The notes under the pieces were generated by a model. It saw only the letters and a list, made by a program, of their open reading frames with translations, was not told where the DNA came from and made no database searches. 64,000 bases of DNA from Roseovarius azorensis. GTDB taxonomy: Bacteria > Pseudomonadota > Alphaproteobacteria > Rhodobacterales > Rhodobacteraceae. The position numbers and the translations under genes were made by a program. The DNA is taken from assembly GCF_900109455.1 (NCBI RefSeq), contig NZ_FOAG01000001.1, forward strand, positions 186,001 to 250,000. Direction: 5' to 3'. Of this stretch, positions 44,641 through 53,578 are shown piece by piece (position 1 is the stretch's first letter; each line of letters opens with the position of its first letter).

Positions 44641-44852
44641 TGCGGATCAGCGATCTCATTCCCGATGCGGGGCAGTTGCAGGCCGAGATCGCGGCCATCC
44701 CGCAGCGGCAGCGGGTGGCGCTGGCGCTGCAGCTGGTGCGGGACATCGACGATCCCGCCTGCGCGCTGCCGCTGATGCGGCTGAGCAACCTGGCGGAGGA
44801 TCATCACCTGTCGATCCGCAAGGCGCAATTCGTGCGGGAGCGTGTGCGATGA
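44640..44852 (+). CDS. small prophage protein, unknown
   Basis: A 70-residue helical protein from ATG 44640 (GTG 44637 also in frame). 'LQAEIAAIPQRQRVALALQL' and the C-terminal 'HHLSIRKAQFVRERVR' suggest a compact helical fold. It overlaps the preceding stop and the following start. Confidence 0.6.
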   Translation: MRISDLIPDAGQLQAEIAAIPQRQRVALALQLVRDIDDPACALPLMRLSNLAEDHHLSIRKAQFVRERVR

Positions 44853-45037
44853 ACCGCCCCTTCAACACCCGTTTGAACACCCGCGTGCGTGCTTGCCTGT
44901 ATGGCGCGCGGGTCTTGCGCCGCGACCGGTCCCGGTCTGCTTGCCCCGGTCGCGGCGCGTTTGTGGTCATCGGCGATGTGCTGGGGGCGCTGGCGTTGTT
45001 CGCCATGCTCTTTGTCGTCGCGAGTTTCGGAGGATAA
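44849..45037 (+). CDS. small prophage protein with C-terminal membrane span
   Basis: A 62-residue protein: a basic N-terminal half, then a hydrophobic segment at about 38-58 ('AFVVIGDVLGALALFAMLFV'). Its start region contains the TTCAACACCC/TTGAACACCC direct repeat. The function is unknown. Confidence 0.5.
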   Translation: MNRPFNTRLNTRVRACLYGARVLRRDRSRSACPGRGAFVVIGDVLGALALFAMLFVVASFGG

Positions 45038-45042
45038 GCGCC

Positions 45043-45306
45043 ATGAGACTGCGCGTGGAAAAATGGGGCTGCGGCTATGCGGTGTTCGACGGCAAGAAGC
45101 GGCTGAGCAAGACGCACAGCCACCGATATCTGGCCGAGAACGCCCTGGACAGGATCGAGGCCGAGGCCCGCCAGTCGCGCCAGGCGCGCAACCGGCCCTG
45201 TCTCACCTGCGGCACAGAGTTCTGGTCAACGGGCGTCGGGCACCGGATGTGCCAGCCCTGCCGTGCCCGTCTGGGCGGGCTCGACAACCGGATGCTGGGC
45301 TGCTGA
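45043..45306 (+). CDS. small zinc-ribbon-like prophage protein
   Basis: An 87-residue protein. Two CxxC knuckles ('RPCLTCGTEFWS' and 'HRMCQPCRARLG') suggest one zinc site and nucleic-acid binding. An N-terminal basic strand-rich part precedes them. It lies among early prophage genes, each within a few bases of the next. Confidence 0.65.
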   Translation: MRLRVEKWGCGYAVFDGKKRLSKTHSHRYLAENALDRIEAEARQSRQARNRPCLTCGTEFWSTGVGHRMCQPCRARLGGLDNRMLGC

Positions 45307-45530
45307 TGCATCACGCGCTGCTCACCTCACCCCGCCTGCAACGGGTGCTGGCCGTTCTCAAGGATGGCCGCCCCCACACGACGCGCGAGATCGTGCGGCG
45401 GGCGCATGTGGTGGCGGTGAACAGCTGCATCGCGGAGTTGCGGGCGAACGGGGCGGAGATCCTCTGCACCCGTGAGCGGAAAGGCGACCGGCTGATCTGC
45501 CGGTACACGATGACGAAGGCACCGACATGA
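45306..45530 (+). CDS. small winged-helix-like prophage protein
   Basis: A 74-residue protein. 'LKDGRPHTTREIVRRAHVVA' followed by 'CIAELRANGAEILCTRERKG' is the pattern of a winged helix that reads DNA. It is translationally coupled to neighbours (overlaps at both ends). The precise role is unknown. Confidence 0.6.
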   Translation: MHHALLTSPRLQRVLAVLKDGRPHTTREIVRRAHVVAVNSCIAELRANGAEILCTRERKGDRLICRYTMTKAPT

Positions 45531-45739
45531 CGGACAAAAACGAAACTTACCGAGCTCATCAACTTGCGAAATGGATACTCCAGAGCGCCCAGAAGGTCGA
45601 GTTCATCGCCGGTATGCGAGACCTCGGGGACCCGATCTACGAGGCCTATCCGGACGTCCCCGTCTTTCTCCTGCGCAGTGAGTTGGACGCATTGGGCAAC
45701 ATGGTGACTGCCATGCGAAAGGCGCTCGACGATGAGTGA
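45527..45739 (+). CDS. small prophage protein, unknown
   Basis: A 70-residue, mostly helical, acidic protein (MTDKNETYRAHQLAKWILQS). It overlaps the ParB-like gene by 8 bp. No family is recognised. Confidence 0.55.
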   Translation: MTDKNETYRAHQLAKWILQSAQKVEFIAGMRDLGDPIYEAYPDVPVFLLRSELDALGNMVTAMRKALDDE

Positions 45740-46607
45740 ACTGCGCCTGATCGAAACGCGCGAGCTTGCGCTCGATGACATCGTTGTCGAAGACCGGCTG
45801 CGCCCCGTAGACGAGATGGGCGTCTCGGCGATCCTGATGACGATCCGCGAGGGTGGGGCCACCACGGACCCGATCGACGTGCGCCGGGTGCGACGCAAGG
45901 GCGTAGTGAGCTTTCGTCTGATTGACGGCGCACACCGGATGGCGGCCGAGCGGCAGCTTGGCAACACGACGATCCTCGCATCCATCCACGAGGGCACGGA
46001 TGCGGATGCACGGCTCATGGAGATCGAGCGCAATCTCGCCCGCGCCGAGATGAAACCGGTCGATCGCGCGGTCTTCCTTCTGGAATACAAGCATGCCTAT
46101 GAAAAGAAGTATCCGGAGGCGCGCGCGGCCATCGGACAGGCCTTGATTGCCAAGCGATGGGATACGACGGGCACGATACCCGTCGTATCGTTTGCAGCCA
46201 AGATCGGCGCGATGACGGGTCAGGACGAAAGTACGGTCCGTCGCCAAATCCGAGCCGTAAAGGCTCTTGAACGCCCGGAAATCGACGCTCTGCGCAGCTC
46301 ACCGAAGTGGGTCTGCTACAATGATATTGCGGAAATCGGCAAGATCACGGAGGTCGATGAACGCCGCTTTGCGGTCAATGCCCTGGCCGCCGGGGAAGCC
46401 AAAACCGTCAACGCCGCGCGCAAGCTCTACCGCGCCGCACGGGGCGAAGGCCCCGCGCCGATGAGCGACAAGGATGCGAAGTTCCTGCGCCTGATGGATG
46501 CCTGGGATCGTGCGGGGCCGGTGGCGCAGCGGCGGTTCCTGAGTGAACGCGGCACCGATGTCTCGGAGCGCCTTGCGGAGGTTTTGCGCCGGGGTGATCA
46601 GGGATGA
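45732..46607 (+). CDS. ParB/Sulfiredoxin-fold (ParB N-terminal-like) protein
   Basis: A 291-residue protein. 'IREGGATTDPIDVRRVR' then 'RLIDGAHRMAAERQLG' carries the ParB-like GxHR motif (here GAHR). 'MEIERNLARAEMKPVDRAVF' follows, with a helical part after that. It resembles ParB-type proteins encoded just upstream of transposase in Mu-like phages of Rhodobacterales. It may act in DNA binding or transposition; this is not shown. It overlaps the transposase gene by 4 bp. Confidence 0.8.
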   Translation: MSELRLIETRELALDDIVVEDRLRPVDEMGVSAILMTIREGGATTDPIDVRRVRRKGVVSFRLIDGAHRMAAERQLGNTTILASIHEGTDADARLMEIERNLARAEMKPVDRAVFLLEYKHAYEKKYPEARAAIGQALIAKRWDTTGTIPVVSFAAKIGAMTGQDESTVRRQIRAVKALERPEIDALRSSPKWVCYNDIAEIGKITEVDERRFAVNALAAGEAKTVNAARKLYRAARGEGPAPMSDKDAKFLRLMDAWDRAGPVAQRRFLSERGTDVSERLAEVLRRGDQG

Positions 46608-48727
46608 GCCAGATCACCCCCGCACAGGAATGGTGGAGCGCGGCCGAACTGGCCGGGGCAGGGCTGCCCGATCTGCCCGGTACCAAGCGCAAGGTCAACG
46701 AGATGGCGCAGCGCGAAGGCTGGGCGGTTCTGCCGGGCAAGGTGCGTCGGCGCAAGGGCGCTGGCGGCGGGCTGGAATATCATTGGTCCGTCCTGCCCAT
46801 GCGCGCGCGGATGCGGCTGAGTGCTGCCCCGACGCAGGCTCTGGCAGCACGGCCTGACCGGGGCGAGGCCTGGGCGCGCTATGAGGCGGCGGGGGACAAG
46901 GCCCGGTCCGAGGCGCAGGCGCGCCTCAATGCGATTGCCGAGGTCGAGCTTCTGGAAGGTGCGGGTCTTGCCCGGTCGGTGGCGGTGCGGGATGTGGCGC
47001 GCAAGCTGGGGCGGGCGGAAAAGTCGCTCTGGAACTGGCTTGCCGCGGTGGAGGGCGTCGCGCTGGCGGACCGGCTGGCCTTTCTCATCGACGGGCGCGC
47101 GGTGCGCACATCGGCCGGGCGTCGGGTCGCCCTTGACGACAAATTCTGTGCGCTGGTGCGCAGCGACTGGCTGCGGCCATCGCAACCGAGCCTGACCAGC
47201 TGCTATGACCGCGCGGCGCGCGTCTGGCTGGCCGAGCGGCGCAACAGCAAGGTGCCGCCGCTGCATCAGGTGCGGCGCTGGATGCAGGCCAATGTGTCGG
47301 AGCCCACCGCGATCTGGTTTCGCAAGGGCGAGCAGGCGCTGCGGGGGCTTTACCCGGCGCAGGTGCGCAGCAAGGCATACATGGCCCCGCTGGAATGCGT
47401 GCAGGGCGATTATCACAAGTTCGATGTCTTCGTGCGCTGGCCCGGCATCGACAAACCCGTGCGTCCGCAGCTCATGGTCTGGTCGGATGTCTATTCCGGC
47501 AAGCTGCTGGCCTGGCGGTTGTCGGATACCGCCAACAGCCACACCGTGCAGCTGGTGACCGGCGATCTGATCCGGACCTACGGCATCCCGCAATCGGTGC
47601 TGATCGACAATGGCCGGGAATTTGCCGCCAAGGCGATGACCGGCGGCACGCCGACGCGGTTCCGCTTCAAGATCACCGATGAGGATATTCCCGGTCTGCT
47701 GCCGCTTCTCGGTGTGCATGTCCATTGGGCGACGCCCTATTCGGGGCAATCCAAGCCCATCGAGCGCGCGTTCCGGGATCTGTGCGACCGGGTGGCCAAG
47801 CACCCGGCCTTTGACGGGGCCTATACCGGCAACAAGCCGGACGCCAAGCCCGAGGACTATGGCACCCGCGCCATCCCGCTCGACGAGTTCCGCGCGGTGC
47901 TGGAGGAGGAGCTCGCGCATCACAACGCCCGCCCCGGACGGCGCAGCGAGGTCGCCATGGGGCGCTCGTTCAACGAGGTGTTCAATGAGGGCTATGCCAG
48001 GGCCACAATCCGCCGCGCGACGGACGAGCAGTTGCGGCTGTGGCTGCTCCGCGCCGAGGGGATCAGAGCGAAACGCGGCAATGGTGCGCTCAGGCTCTAT
48101 GACACCGATTACTGGTCGGAATGGATGTACCGGATCGCGGGCGAGAAGGTGGTGGCACGGTTCGATGCCGACGATCTCGCCGCCGGGCTTGAGGTCTATG
48201 ACCTCTCGGGCCGCTATCTCGGCCATGCCGCCTGTCTCGAGGCGGCGAAGTTCATCGACGTGGACGCGGCGCGCGATCATGCCCGCAAGCGTGGCACATG
48301 GGTCAAAGCGCAGAAGGCGGAGGCAAAAGCTGCGCGTGAGCTCTCGGCGGCGGAGGTGGCGGCACGGGTTCGTGCGGCATCCGGCCTGGCCCCCGACGCG
48401 CCGCTGCCCGAGGCGCAGGTGCATCAACTGGTCACGCCCCACAAGGCCGCACCGAAACGGCGGCGGGTTCTCAGCGCTGACGAGCAGGCGCGCGAGGTCG
48501 AACTTGCGGCGCGCGTGATGCGGCTTGAGGAGCATCGCGCCCGGCCCGCCGATCCCGCCGACGACGATCCGGAGGTCAGGTTCGACCGCGCCCGCGCGCT
48601 CGAGCGTGCGGTGGCCGAGGGCGAGACCCTGACGCAGGCACAGGCCGCGTGGCTGGCGGATTATCAGCAGAGTTCGGAATACCGCGCGGGGCTGCGCATG
48701 GCGCGCCGCTTCAGCGCGGAAGAGTGA
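46604..48727 (+). CDS. Mu-type DDE transposase (MuA-like)
   Basis: A 707-residue protein. The N-terminal part has the Mu DNA-binding pattern 'WWSAAELAGAGLPDLPGTKR'. The catalytic core has D269 ('VQGDYHKFDVF'), D335 ('VLIDNGREFAAK') and E387 ('SKPIERAFRDLC'), almost the same spacing as in phage Mu MuA. The basic C-terminal domain would contact MuB. It performs replicative transposition. The gene is followed 20 bp later by the muB-like gene. Confidence 0.95.
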   Translation: MSQITPAQEWWSAAELAGAGLPDLPGTKRKVNEMAQREGWAVLPGKVRRRKGAGGGLEYHWSVLPMRARMRLSAAPTQALAARPDRGEAWARYEAAGDKARSEAQARLNAIAEVELLEGAGLARSVAVRDVARKLGRAEKSLWNWLAAVEGVALADRLAFLIDGRAVRTSAGRRVALDDKFCALVRSDWLRPSQPSLTSCYDRAARVWLAERRNSKVPPLHQVRRWMQANVSEPTAIWFRKGEQALRGLYPAQVRSKAYMAPLECVQGDYHKFDVFVRWPGIDKPVRPQLMVWSDVYSGKLLAWRLSDTANSHTVQLVTGDLIRTYGIPQSVLIDNGREFAAKAMTGGTPTRFRFKITDEDIPGLLPLLGVHVHWATPYSGQSKPIERAFRDLCDRVAKHPAFDGAYTGNKPDAKPEDYGTRAIPLDEFRAVLEEELAHHNARPGRRSEVAMGRSFNEVFNEGYARATIRRATDEQLRLWLLRAEGIRAKRGNGALRLYDTDYWSEWMYRIAGEKVVARFDADDLAAGLEVYDLSGRYLGHAACLEAAKFIDVDAARDHARKRGTWVKAQKAEAKAARELSAAEVAARVRAASGLAPDAPLPEAQVHQLVTPHKAAPKRRRVLSADEQAREVELAARVMRLEEHRARPADPADDDPEVRFDRARALERAVAEGETLTQAQAAWLADYQQSSEYRAGLRMARRFSAEE

Positions 48728-48747
48728 GCAGAGAAAAGGAGAGCAGC

Positions 48748-49539
48748 ATGACACCATCCATTGCGCCATTGCGGAATGTCGCGGCGCTGATCGGTCTGAT
48801 CGAGCGCGTGCAGACCCGCGCCTTCGGCCTGCCCGGCATGGCGACCTTCTACGGCCCCTCGGGCTGGGGCAAGACCACCGCCGTGACGGTCGCGGCGAAC
48901 GAGTATCAGGCGCATGTGGTGCAGGTGAAGGACTGCTGGACGCCGACGTATTTCGCGCAGGCGGTGCTGCGCGAGATCGGCCTGCCGCCGGTGCGCGGCG
49001 TGGCGGGCATGGTTGACGCGATCGGCGCGCAGCTGGCGCGCACCGACCGGCCGCTGATCATCGACGATGCGCAGTATCTGCTGCGCAAGCGCATGATCGA
49101 GCTTGCCCGCGACATCTATGAGAGCTGCCAGGCGCCGATCATCCTGGTCGGCGAGGAAAAGCTGCCGCAGGACCTGACCCGCTGGGAGAACATCCACAAC
49201 CGCCAGCTTGCCTGGGAGCCTGCGCTGGCCTGCAACATTTCGGATGCGCAGAAGCTGGCGCTGATCTACGCGGCGGGGATCGATGTCGCCGACGATCTTC
49301 TGGGGGCCATCGTGGATGCCTCGGGCGGCTCGATCCGGCGGGTGGCGATCAACCTCGCGCATGCGAGGGAGATCGCGCAGGGCAGGGGCCGCCGCCTGGC
49401 CGACATGGAGCTCTGGGGCAACCGCATCTTCGAGACCGGACAGCCGCCCGCCGTGCGCCGGGTGGAGGAGTATCGCGCCCCGCGGACGCGCGAGACGGTG
49501 GTGCCGCTCGCCCCCGAGGGCAAGGCGGTGCGCGCATGA
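48748..49539 (+). CDS. transposition target-capture ATPase (MuB-like)
   Basis: A 263-residue AAA+ protein from ATG 48748 (AAAGGAGAGC ribosome site). Walker A GPSGWGKTT lies at 36-44 and Walker B 'PLIIDDAQYLL' at about 102-112. MuB binds target DNA and stimulates MuA. It is shorter than Mu's MuB because it lacks much of the N-terminal DNA-binding appendage. Confidence 0.92.
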   Translation: MTPSIAPLRNVAALIGLIERVQTRAFGLPGMATFYGPSGWGKTTAVTVAANEYQAHVVQVKDCWTPTYFAQAVLREIGLPPVRGVAGMVDAIGAQLARTDRPLIIDDAQYLLRKRMIELARDIYESCQAPIILVGEEKLPQDLTRWENIHNRQLAWEPALACNISDAQKLALIYAAGIDVADDLLGAIVDASGGSIRRVAINLAHAREIAQGRGRRLADMELWGNRIFETGQPPAVRRVEEYRAPRTRETVVPLAPEGKAVRA

Positions 49540-50066
49540 GCGAGCTCTTTGAACGGATGTGGGCCGCGGCGCGGGACCTCGACGAGTTTGATTTTCTGGA
49601 TGTCGCGCGCCTTGGCTGCACCGAGCAGACCGCAATACGCTACATTCGCTTCTGGCGCGAGGATGGCCGCATCCGGGTTTCGCGGATGGGCCCCAACAAC
49701 AAGAAGTATTACCGGCCTGCGGACAAGCCGCCGCCCGGACCACAGCCGGTGAGCGGCGAGGCGACACCGGAAGGCAACATGTGGCGGGCGATGCGCACCC
49801 TGCGCCAGTTCAGCCCCGTTGACATCGCCGCGCATGCCAATGCCGGAGGCGTCGAGGTCACGGTCGAGAAGGCCCGCGCCTATTGCCGCCAGCTTCTGGC
49901 CTCGACCCATCTCAAAGTGCGCCAGACCGCCATTCCCGGTCGCCGCGAGGCGCTCTATCAGATCGTCGAGGACACCGGCCCGCGCGCGCCGAAGCCGGTG
50001 CGCCTTGCGGGGGTGCTTGATCCCAACACGGGCGTGTTCGCCCGCGCGAAGGGCGGTGCGGCATGA
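49536..50066 (+). CDS. prophage protein with winged-helix-like segments
   Basis: A 176-residue protein. 'FDFLDVARLGCTEQTAIRYI' with 'FWREDGRIRVSRMG', and later 'FSPVDIAAHANAGGVEVTVE' with 'AYCRQLLASTHLKVR', look like two helix-turn-helix units. It lies between muB and a second putative regulator, overlapping both by 4 bp. The function is unknown. Confidence 0.65.
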   Translation: MSELFERMWAAARDLDEFDFLDVARLGCTEQTAIRYIRFWREDGRIRVSRMGPNNKKYYRPADKPPPGPQPVSGEATPEGNMWRAMRTLRQFSPVDIAAHANAGGVEVTVEKARAYCRQLLASTHLKVRQTAIPGRREALYQIVEDTGPRAPKPVRLAGVLDPNTGVFARAKGGAA

Positions 50067-50428
50067 GTGCGCTCGACACCGCCCGCCAGTTCTGGGGCGA
50101 CGCCTTGCCCGACTGGGTGGCCGCACTGGCAAGGGCCTGCGACGAGACCAGCCAGAACAAGGTCGCCAGGCGGCTCGAGCGCAGCGCGTCGCTGGTCTCG
50201 AACGTGCTGCGCAACCGCTACCCGGCGGATCTCGGCATCGTCGAGGACCTCGTGCGCGGGCATCTGATGTCCGAGGATGTCGATTGCCCGGTCAAGGGGC
50301 GCATCGGCAAGCAGGTCTGCCGCAAGTGGCGCGGCCGCGCGCGGCAGTTCGGGAACGTCAACGCCGATTACATCACGATGTACCGGGCCTGCAACCGCTG
50401 CCCGCTCAACAACGGAGGTGAGGCATGA
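50063..50428 (+). CDS. prophage protein with HTH-like N-terminus and Cys tail
   Basis: A 121-residue protein. 'CDETSQNKVARRLERSASLV' with 'SNVLRNRYPADLG' is a lambda-repressor-like helix-turn-helix. Cysteines follow in 'VDCPVKGRIGKQVCRKW' and 'YRACNRCPLNN', a possible metal site. Similar genes occur after muB in Mu-like phages. The role is probably regulatory. Confidence 0.65.
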   Translation: MSALDTARQFWGDALPDWVAALARACDETSQNKVARRLERSASLVSNVLRNRYPADLGIVEDLVRGHLMSEDVDCPVKGRIGKQVCRKWRGRARQFGNVNADYITMYRACNRCPLNNGGEA

Positions 50429-50634
50429 CCGCGCCCGAGATCGCCCGCTGGAGCAATGAGGAGATGGTACGCCTGGCGGCCTCGGGCGTGGCCAAGGTGG
50501 ATCTGCTTGGTCCGCGCGGCACCACGCTCTGCTCGATGGACGAGATCGCCGCCATGGCCGCCGTCTGCGCGCTCAACGGCGTGGGACCGCGCCTGCTTTC
50601 AACACCCCATTCAACAGGAGACGACAATGTCTGA
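50425..50634 (+). CDS. small prophage protein, unknown
   Basis: A 69-residue protein (MTAPEIARWSNEEMVRLAAS), coupled to its upstream neighbour. Its 3' end contains the TTCAACACCC/TTCAACAGG repeat. It overlaps the DUF3164 start. No family is recognised. Confidence 0.55.
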   Translation: MTAPEIARWSNEEMVRLAASGVAKVDLLGPRGTTLCSMDEIAAMAAVCALNGVGPRLLSTPHSTGDDNV

Positions 50635-51277
50635 ATTCACCCCGCATCCGGTGCCCTCGGGCATTATCGAGGAGAATGGTCGCCGCAAGATGATCGATGC
50701 CAAGGGCCGCGAAGTGCCGCTCGATCCGGTGCGCCCGCAGGATCAGTTGCAGGACGAACAGGTGCGCAAGATCGCAGGCTATGCGCTGGCGCTCAGCGAT
50801 CAGCTGCGCCGGTTCAAGGAGCATACCTTCGACGACATCAGCGCCTTTGAGGCGATCCTCGCGCAGGAATACGAGGCGCGGCTGGGCGGGGCCAAGGGCA
50901 ACAAGACGCTGACCACCTATGACGGGCTCTACCAGGTCCAGGTGCAGGTGCAGGACCGGGTGGATTTCGGCCCCGAGCTGCAGATTGCCAAGGGCCTCAT
51001 TGATGAATGCCTCAATGAGTGGTCCGCCGACAGCCGTCCGGAGATACAGGCGATCGTCACCCGCGCCTTCAACACCGACCGCGAAGGCCAGATCAATCGC
51101 GCCGAGATCTTCATGCTCCTGCGGCTCGAGATCGAGGACCGCCGCTGGATGCGCGCCATGGATGCGATCCGCGACGCCATGCGCGTGGTGGGCAAGGCCA
51201 CCTACGTGCGCGTCAGGCAACGCCCCAACACCGAGGCCCCGTGGCAGACCGTCCTGCTCGACCTGGCGAAGGTGTGA
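50627..51277 (+). CDS. DUF3164 family phage protein
   Basis: A 216-residue protein from ATG 50627 (CAGGAGACGACA ribosome site). 'LTTYDGLYQVQVQVQDRVDF' and 'RWMRAMDAIRDAMRVVGKAT' match the DUF3164 family encoded in the early region of Mu-like phages. Its role is not established; early-region position suggests DNA metabolism or host takeover. Confidence 0.85.
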   Translation: MSEFTPHPVPSGIIEENGRRKMIDAKGREVPLDPVRPQDQLQDEQVRKIAGYALALSDQLRRFKEHTFDDISAFEAILAQEYEARLGGAKGNKTLTTYDGLYQVQVQVQDRVDFGPELQIAKGLIDECLNEWSADSRPEIQAIVTRAFNTDREGQINRAEIFMLLRLEIEDRRWMRAMDAIRDAMRVVGKATYVRVRQRPNTEAPWQTVLLDLAKV

Positions 51278-51281
51278 GGCA

Positions 51282-51734
51282 ATGGCGCGCGCCCTGCAAA
51301 AGCTGATCTTCACCGCCTGCCGCCAGCTCGGCCTCGATGATGACGCCCGCCGCGATTTGCAGGTGAGCGTGACCGGCAAGGCATCCTTGCGCGACATGAG
51401 CGACGGCGAGATGAAGCTGGTGGTGGACCGCCTGAAGGAGGCCGGGTTTGACGACCGGCCCCGCAATCCGCGCCACAGGCCCGCGCCGCGCGCCGATCTG
51501 CGCATGATCCATGTGCTCTGGCGCAAGCTGGGGCAGTCCGGCGCGCTGCGCGATCCCTCCCGCGCCGGGCTCAATGCCTTTGTCCGCAAGCGGTTCGGCG
51601 CGGTCTGGGGCTCGGTCCCGGCCGATGTGGATATGCTGCGTGAGTGGAAGCTGATCGACGATGTGATCCAGGCCCTCAAGTCTTGGGGCGAGCGGCAAAA
51701 CATCGACTTCGACTGGGAGGATCACCGTCGGTGA
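51282..51734 (+). CDS. GemA-like (Mu gp16, DUF1018) regulatory protein
   Basis: A 150-residue protein. 'LIFTACRQLGLDDDARRDLQ', 'VTGKASLRDMSDGEMKLVVD' and the basic C-terminal part match DUF1018/GemA. In Mu, GemA alters host gene expression and supercoiling. It overlaps the following small gene by 4 bp (GTGA). Confidence 0.82.
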   Translation: MARALQKLIFTACRQLGLDDDARRDLQVSVTGKASLRDMSDGEMKLVVDRLKEAGFDDRPRNPRHRPAPRADLRMIHVLWRKLGQSGALRDPSRAGLNAFVRKRFGAVWGSVPADVDMLREWKLIDDVIQALKSWGERQNIDFDWEDHRR

Positions 51735-51979
51735 AGAAGCCCCGCCATCCTGTCACCGATCATGCCGTGATCCGCTATCTCGAGCGGGTGCAGGGCATGG
51801 ATATCGCCGCGATCCGGCACAGGATCGGCCGGGTGGCGGATATGGGCATCAAAGCCGGTGCCCATGGCGTGATCAGCGACGGGTTCGTCTATCGCATCGA
51901 GGACGGCTTTGTCGTCACCGTTGCACTGCACCATGAGCCCGACAAGCGCGTCGGCCGGAGGCGTCGGCGTGGAGCGTGA
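51731..51979 (+). CDS. small prophage protein, unknown
   Basis: An 82-residue protein from GTG 51731. 'DHAVIRYLERVQGMDIAAIR' followed by 'GVISDGFVYRIEDGFVVTVA' resembles small DUF4258-like (RelE-fold-like) phage proteins, but the match is too short to name. It overlaps the next gene by 11 bp. Confidence 0.6.
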   Translation: MKKPRHPVTDHAVIRYLERVQGMDIAAIRHRIGRVADMGIKAGAHGVISDGFVYRIEDGFVVTVALHHEPDKRVGRRRRRGA

Positions 51980-52361
51980 TCTCTTCTGGGCGGAGGAGCT
52001 GCGCGCCGAGATCGACGAAGCCGCCATCGACCGTTTCTTCGCGCGGGCGGGCGGCATGCGGCTTTACGTGCCCGGTGCGCGCCGCCTCGCGGGCAGTCCG
52101 CTGATGGTCCTGGCGGGGCGGGATATTGCCAGATGGATTTCCGAGCGCTACGCTGGCGATTACATTGATGTGCCATCGGCCCGCGCCCAGGCCCGCGACG
52201 GATTGCGGCAGGCGCTCACCCTCGCTCCCGATGTGCCGGTCAACGAGCTGGCCAACCGGTTCGGGGTCACCGCGCGCCGGGTGCTGCAGGTCAAGGCAGA
52301 GCTGGCGCAGGAGAATGAGCCACCCCTTCTGGCGGTCATGCGAAGGGCTTCATCTGAATAA
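51969..52361 (+). CDS. possible Mor-type middle-operon activator
   Basis: A 130-residue protein from GTG 51969. 'FFARAGGMRLYVPGARRLAG' resembles the conserved GGxxxYIP of Mor/C activators. The end has a helix-turn-helix ('PVNELANRFGVTARRVLQVK'). The position before lysis and head genes is that of mor in Mu. The assignment is inference from motif and place. Confidence 0.55.
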   Translation: MERDLFWAEELRAEIDEAAIDRFFARAGGMRLYVPGARRLAGSPLMVLAGRDIARWISERYAGDYIDVPSARAQARDGLRQALTLAPDVPVNELANRFGVTARRVLQVKAELAQENEPPLLAVMRRASSE

Positions 52362-52403
52362 GCCGGGCCACACTCTCTATCCTGACGGGAAAGAGGGTGC
52401 GCC

Positions 52404-53015
52404 ATGCAAACAGTCCGAGACATCGCCGAAGAGATCGTCGCCCGCGAGGGCGGCTTTGTGAATGACCCCGACGATCCCGGCGGGGCCACGAACTTTGGCG
52501 TGACGATCCACACGATGCGCGCCCTCGGGCTCGATCTTGATCGCGACGGGCGGGTCACCGTTGCGGATGTGCGGCTGCTCACGCGCGCGCAGGCGGTCGA
52601 TATCTTCATCGAGCATTATTTCGTGCGACCGCGCATCGCGCAGCTGCCCGAGGCGCTGCAGGCGAGCGTGTTCGACATGCAGGTCAATGCCGGGGCCAAT
52701 GCGGTGAAGATCCTGCAGCGGCTGGTCACCCAGATGGGGTATCCGGCCACGGTGGACGGGGTGATCGGCCCGGCGACGATCCGGGCGGTAAAGGCCGCGC
52801 ATGATGCGGCCCCCGGTCACATCGCCGATGCCTATGCCATCGCGCGGCGCAACTATTACCTGCGTCTGGCCGATGCACGCCCCGCAAGCCGCAAATACGC
52901 GCGCAGCCGCGCGGGCGGCAAGGGTGGCTGGATCCGGCGCGCCGAGGAATTCATGGCGCAGCGCTACCGGATGACCGAGGCGCAGTTTGCAGAAAGGATT
53001 GCGGCATGGGGCTGA
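52404..53015 (+). CDS. endolysin, glycoside hydrolase 108 family
   Basis: A 203-residue protein. The N-terminal 'IVAREGGFVNDPDDPGGATN' has the catalytic E15 of GH108 (EGGY/F motif). 'FDMQVNAGANAVKILQRLVT' is in the helical core, and a peptidoglycan-binding_3-type part follows ('TVDGVIGPATIRAVKAA'). It cleaves the glycan strand during lysis. There is no signal peptide, so it depends on the holin, whose gene overlaps its end. Confidence 0.9.
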   Translation: MQTVRDIAEEIVAREGGFVNDPDDPGGATNFGVTIHTMRALGLDLDRDGRVTVADVRLLTRAQAVDIFIEHYFVRPRIAQLPEALQASVFDMQVNAGANAVKILQRLVTQMGYPATVDGVIGPATIRAVKAAHDAAPGHIADAYAIARRNYYLRLADARPASRKYARSRAGGKGGWIRRAEEFMAQRYRMTEAQFAERIAAWG

Positions 53016-53578
53016 TCAGGTTCATGGGCGCGCTGTTTGGCGGCGGGCGCAATGTCATCGCCGAGACGGCGCAGGTCTTTCGCCCCAATGCCGAGGCCGC
53101 GGATGCGCGCGAGGCCTCGTTCCAGCAGGCGGCGCTGGCGCAGATGGCGGCGGAGTTCGGCCATGGTGGCGGCTGGTGGGGGCAGTTCATCGACGGGCTC
53201 AATCGCCTGCCGCGCCCGATGATGGCCTTTGGCTGCATTTTCCTCTTCTGGTCGGCGATGGCCGACCCATTGTGGTTTGCCGAGCGGATGACAGGGCTGG
53301 CGCTGGTGCCGGAGCCGCTCTGGGTGCTGATGGGCGCGATCGTGGCGTTTTACTTCGGGGCGCGGGAAATGCAGAAGTTCCGCGGCGTCTCGATGCAGAA
53401 GGAGACCGCCCGGATCATCGCGCAGGCCCCGCAGGTGGCGCAGAACATCGCCCGATTGCGCGCCCTGCGGCATGACAGCCCCGGCGTCGCCGATCCCGGC
53501 CCGGATGCCGAGGTGGCCCTGGTCTCGACAGAACCCGGCGACAATCCGGCGCTCGATGACTGGAGGCGCTCTGCATGA
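53006..53578 (+). CDS. holin, GTA-holin-like (3-TM family)
   Basis: A 190-residue protein with hydrophobic segments around 70-90 and 97-118 ('RPMMAFGCIFLFWSAMADPL', 'LWVLMGAIVAFYFGAREMQK'), matching the holin family used by Rhodobacteraceae phages and gene transfer agents. It follows endolysin with a 10-bp overlap. It permeabilises the inner membrane at lysis. Confidence 0.85.
   Translation: MGLIRFMGALFGGGRNVIAETAQVFRPNAEAADAREASFQQAALAQMAAEFGHGGGWWGQFIDGLNRLPRPMMAFGCIFLFWSAMADPLWFAERMTGLALVPEPLWVLMGAIVAFYFGAREMQKFRGVSMQKETARIIAQAPQVAQNIARLRALRHDSPGVADPGPDAEVALVSTEPGDNPALDDWRRSA

Noticed and set aside
46598..48769. 723-codon open frame antisense to the MuA-like transposase
   Set aside because: The plus strand encodes an obvious DDE transposase with conserved D269/D335/E387. 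The antisense product has shadow-type composition.
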